Shown in pieces: positions 5,960 to 7,551 of a DNA stretch of 7,551 bases. Numbering within the stretch: position 1 is the stretch's first letter; every line of letters starts with the position of its first letter. A program made the translations under genes and the position numbers. Under the pieces are notes generated by a model. The model was not told the origin of the DNA, made no database searches, and saw only the letters and a program-made list of their open reading frames with translations. Source of the DNA: Candidatus Nomurabacteria bacterium RIFCSPLOWO2_01_FULL_46_18 (lineage in GTDB: Bacteria; Patescibacteriota; Minisyncoccia; Phycocordibacterales; UBA9973); NCBI GenBank assembly GCA_001786015.1, contig MFVH01000016.1, forward strand, positions 1 to 7,551, read 5' to 3'.

Positions 5960-6874
5960 TCACTTCCTCCCCGCCAAGATGTTGGCGATGATAGCGGCGG
6001 TTGTAGCGTCCAGCGACCAATCCTTCCGGTCGATGGACTTTGTGGTCTTCCCGATGGAGAGCTGAATCTGCTCCACTGCCTGCTCACGGGTAAGACCCGC
6101 GCCCCCATCCCCCTTCGGGGCCATGAGGAGATTGATCATATCGGCAGAGAACTTAATCTCCACCTCCTGCCCCCTCCGTTGGTACTTCTCGCGCTCTTCA
6201 AGCACGAGATCCTTCGCTACTTCAGGATCCGGGAGGATTTCCGGCATGATGACTTGCCGGATAGTGACCCCCCAGTGCTCCTCACTTGCCTGGCACAGGG
6301 CGTACTTCACCTCTTCGCCCAGTTGTTCGTACATGCCGAGCACATCCTCCTGCTCTTTCTCTCTGATGCTCTTGCGGAGAACTTGCTTCCGGGTGCCTTC
6401 GAGCCATCCGTTGAGGTCTTCCGGCTTGACACTGAAGTACGTGTCAGGGTTGGTGATGTCATAAACCACTGATCCCCCGACTGTGACGTTCACGTTGTCC
6501 GCGGTGAGGGCTTGTAGGGGTGTGAAGTCGTGCGTCTGCCGACGGCAATCTGCTGGCTGTTTGCTGAAGGGGATAGGTGTCCACCACCACCCTTCATCGA
6601 AGATGACCCCAGGTACTCTCTGCCCGAAAAGCAGGAGCTGGGCTTTCCAGCCCACCGGGATAGCTTCCCACTTCAGATCCTTCTCCCCCTCCTTTTTCCA
6701 GATTCCCCATCCGTGCAGAGCCCAGGCTGCGATTACTGCCAGCCAAAGTAGGCGGAGTACACTGGGATCCACGAGGATTACCCAGCCCAGAACCAAGAGG
6801 ACGGCAATGAAGCCGATCCCCAAGATCCGGTTGAGGTCGAGATGAGGACCTCTCTCTTCTGTAGTGTGCGACAT
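5960..6874 (-). CDS. SPFH/Band 7 domain membrane protein
   Basis: SPFH (stomatin/prohibitin/flotillin/HflK-C) proteins form membrane-bound oligomers that organise membrane zones or control proteases. This 304-residue protein has two N-terminal hydrophobic segments (about 16-35 and 38-56) and then an SPFH domain (about 72-230). The domain shows IPVGWKAQLLLFGQRVPGV, a WWWTPIPF turn, TADNVNVTVGGSVVYDITNP (124-143), and WGVTIRQVIMPEILPDPEV (201-219) followed by ERE. The tail after 230 is short and lacks the long coiled coil of flotillins. ATG 6880 is in frame too, but it is one base from the SD; ATG 6874 has 7-base spacing to AAGGAG and is chosen. It leads a two-gene unit behind a strong promoter and a structured leader. 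Base use is visibly richer in G and C than the plus-strand genes. Family secure, cellular role unknown. Confidence 0.9.
   Translation of the reverse strand: MSHTTEERGPHLDLNRILGIGFIAVLLVLGWVILVDPSVLRLLWLAVIAAWALHGWGIWKKEGEKDLKWEAIPVGWKAQLLLFGQRVPGVIFDEGWWWTPIPFSKQPADCRRQTHDFTPLQALTADNVNVTVGGSVVYDITNPDTYFSVKPEDLNGWLEGTRKQVLRKSIREKEQEDVLGMYEQLGEEVKYALCQASEEHWGVTIRQVIMPEILPDPEVAKDLVLEEREKYQRRGQEVEIKFSADMINLLMAPKGDGGAGLTREQAVEQIQLSIGKTTKSIDRKDWSLDATTAAIIANILAGRK
5966..5972 (-). promoter_or_regulatory. Shine-Dalgarno site (GGGGAGG) for the proline-rich membrane protein
   Basis: Minus-strand GGGGAGG lies inside the end of the SPFH gene, 10 bases before ATG 5955. It decides that start over the longer upstream reading, which would run deep into the SPFH gene. 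Confidence 0.65.
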
Positions 6875-7028
6875 CTTCATTCTCCTTGCGCCTTAGGCGC
6901 TTTTGGGTGCGCCCGCGGGCGCGGGATAGGTAATTGCTTCGAGCGGTTTGCTCGCGGAAAAGTCCAACGCTGAACTTCTTTGCGAGCAAACCGTTCTTTT
7001 AGAAAGGAAATTTTTAAGGAGCTAAATT
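6875..7028 (-). promoter_or_regulatory. Structured 5' leader of the SPFH unit, candidate cis-regulatory RNA
   Basis: Between the inferred start of transcription (about 7028) and ATG 6874 lie roughly 154 bases without a credible gene. The main structure is a 50-base hairpin at 6993-6944: outer stem of 12 bp (CGGTTTGCTCGC with GCGAGCAAACCG), a 2x2 mismatch, an inner stem of 8 bp, and a 6-base loop. Two inner pairs are G-U only in the minus-strand RNA and would be A-C mismatches on the other strand. Further down are the 14-base palindrome GCGCCCGCGGGCGC (6909-6922) and the hairpin at 6888-6900 beside the SD. CTCCTT at 7021-7016 is complementary to the SD AAGGAG. No known riboswitch class is recognised. 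Confidence 0.55.
6882..6887 (-). promoter_or_regulatory. Shine-Dalgarno site (AAGGAG) of the SPFH gene
   Basis: A consensus AAGGAG on the minus strand lies 7 bases before ATG 6874 and only one base before ATG 6880, so it fixes the start at 6874. A small hairpin, GCGCC-TAA-GGCGC on the minus strand (6888-6900), abuts its upstream edge. Confidence 0.8.
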
Positions 7029-7035
7029 CTGTATA

Positions 7036-7064
7036 ATTGTAGCATATAACAACAAAAAAGTCAA
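7036..7064 (-). promoter_or_regulatory. Strong promoter TTGACT-N17-TACAAT for the SPFH unit
   Basis: On the minus strand, -35 TTGACT (7064-7059) and -10 TACAAT (7041-7036) are exactly 17 bases apart, and the -10 carries a TGC extension. This is close to the primary sigma consensus. The start of transcription should be near 7028-7029. Confidence 0.82.
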
Positions 7065-7111
7065 TCCCATTAGAGGTTTATCGCTGCGAGCCCTCGCGAC
7101 CTCTAACGGGA
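7065..7111 (-). repeat. 13-bp inverted repeat directly upstream of the SPFH promoter
   Basis: Bases 7065-7077 (TCCCATTAGAGGT) are the near-exact reverse complement of 7099-7111. The one imperfect position is a G-T pair on the minus strand. The 21-base spacer itself holds GCGAG-CC-CTCGC. The right edge touches the -35 box, and minus-strand T6 follows within the promoter spacer. It may be a second terminator for the upstream surface-protein gene, an operator, or both. Confidence 0.55.
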
Positions 7112-7121
7112 CAAGCCTTTA

Positions 7122-7160
7122 AAACAAAAATCCCCTCGCGAGAGCAGGGGATTTTTGTTT
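7122..7160 (-). terminator. Rho-independent terminator of the IPT/TIG surface-protein gene
   Basis: Arms at 7160-7146 and 7136-7122 form a perfect 15-bp stem with a 9-base loop. On the minus strand the second arm contains GGGGATTTTTGTTTT, giving the T-rich tail, and it begins 9 bases after the stop at 7170. The symmetry means it could also stop transcription arriving on the plus strand. Confidence 0.88.
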
Positions 7161-7169
7161 GAGAATCGC

Positions 7170-7551
7170 TTACGCGTGCTTAAGCGGAGTCGAGTGGTAT
7201 TTATTCTCGAAGTAAAGCTTTCTCACCACGATTACCACCAGGAGAACCAAGATGGCGAAGATGAGCCACTGGGTCAGACCGGAAGGCTTGAACCCGGCAG
7301 TTCCGTCTCCGTAGAGAACATTTCCGGCGAGAGAACTGAAGTTCTGATTCTCGCCCGATACGCTTTCGCCCATAACTTCACCGGTCGAGACATTTGCGTT
7401 TCGAACGCTGGAAGTCGCGGAGCTCGGCACATAATCTAATCTTGCCACGGCTACGGGACTCATGATCGTGAAGCGAACTCCGTTGGAGAGTCCTCCGCCG
7501 GGACCCGGATTGTATACGGTCACCGTATAGTCTCCGGATCTTAGAGTGTCG
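7170..7551 (-). CDS. C-terminal end of an IPT/TIG-like surface protein with C-terminal membrane anchor (5' end outside window)
   Basis: The frame is open to the right edge; about 127 residues are visible. The first visible part reads GDYTVTVYNPGPGGGLSNGVRFTI, shown here as YTVTVYNPGPGGG and SNGVRFTI, which is the end of an IPT/TIG immunoglobulin-like repeat (pattern G-x-Y-T-V-T-V-x-N-P, G-G-x-S-N, F-T-V). A Ser/Thr-rich stalk of about 60 residues follows, then one membrane helix (LTQWLIFAILVLLVVIVV) and a short basic tail ending STPLKHA. It is thus an exported protein held by its C-terminal end, probably on the cell surface. A GTG at 7523 is not the start, since the domain clearly continues upstream. 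How many repeats lie outside the window, and what it binds, cannot be seen. Confidence 0.8.
   Translation of the reverse strand, partial: DTLRSGDYTVTVYNPGPGGGLSNGVRFTIMSPVAVARLDYVPSSATSSVRNANVSTGEVMGESVSGENQNFSSLAGNVLYGDGTAGFKPSGLTQWLIFAILVLLVVIVVRKLYFENKYHSTPLKHA

Noticed and set aside
5663..6472. Long plus-strand reading frame of 269 codons
   Set aside because: It lies opposite the SPFH gene and the proline-linked gene; its translation has no family features, while the minus strand shows a clear SPFH domain, SD sites, promoter and terminator.
6594..6989. Minus-strand frame of 131 codons starting in the SPFH leader
   Set aside because: It starts with TTG inside the 50-base hairpin, lacks an SD, and overlaps the SPFH gene in another frame, giving an arginine-rich product without features.
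7032..7037. Perfect TATAAT on the plus strand that could start a short RNA ending at the 7122-7160 stem-loop
   Set aside because: No -35 box at suitable spacing and no correctly placed TG extension; it overlaps the much better minus-strand promoter in a near-symmetric AT-rich stretch.
6881..7169. CRISPR array or tRNA in the gap between the SPFH and surface-protein genes
   Set aside because: The repeats are inverted pairs present once, not spaced direct repeats, and no cloverleaf or CCA end can be found.

Overview
The window looks like chromosome of a Candidate Phyla Radiation (Patescibacteria) bacterium, most likely of the Parcubacteria type. This is inferred from protein style: small two-helix pilin-like proteins carrying an E-E-K-K-x-x-G-R/K-Q-x-M-I-W-G-I/V loop, a solute-binding-like protein with no transporter beside it, plus-strand genes without Shine-Dalgarno (SD) sites, and a C-terminally anchored IPT/TIG surface protein. 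TGA and TAA/TAG all act as stops, so the standard bacterial code fits.

Left part, plus strand (1-5448): the C-terminal two thirds of DNA gyrase subunit A runs in from the left edge. It is followed by a small class I SAM methyltransferase, an N-terminally anchored family-1 solute-binding-like protein, and a tandem run of five short two-helix proteins of the VirB2/TrbC-like (type IV secretion pilin) kind. The solute-binding gene and first pilin overlap by an ATGA. The pilins fall into two sequence subclasses, and their export signals and cysteine pairs are unevenly distributed. Several starts are preceded by clear -10 boxes, two of them so close that the mRNAs are probably leaderless. A perfect 30-bp palindrome lies inside the solute-binding gene.

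Middle part, minus strand (7064 down to 5454): a well-formed promoter drives a transcript with a leader of about 154 nt that can fold into a 50-nt hairpin. It is followed by a two-gene unit: an SPFH/Band 7 membrane protein, then a single-pass protein with a proline-rich linker. A Rho-independent terminator closes it in the convergent gap with the pilin cluster. By eye these genes are richer in G and C than the left part, and they use strong SD sites, which suggests separate ancestry or a different expression mode.

Right edge, minus strand (7122-7551): the 3' end of a surface protein with an IPT/TIG-like fold and a C-terminal membrane anchor, ending at a 15-bp-stem terminator. An additional 13-bp inverted repeat sits between this terminator and the SPFH promoter.

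Taken together, everything between gyrA plus the methyltransferase and the right edge appears to concern the cell envelope: a possible pilus or secretion surface structure with an attached binding protein, a membrane-organising SPFH pair, and an anchored adhesin-like protein.
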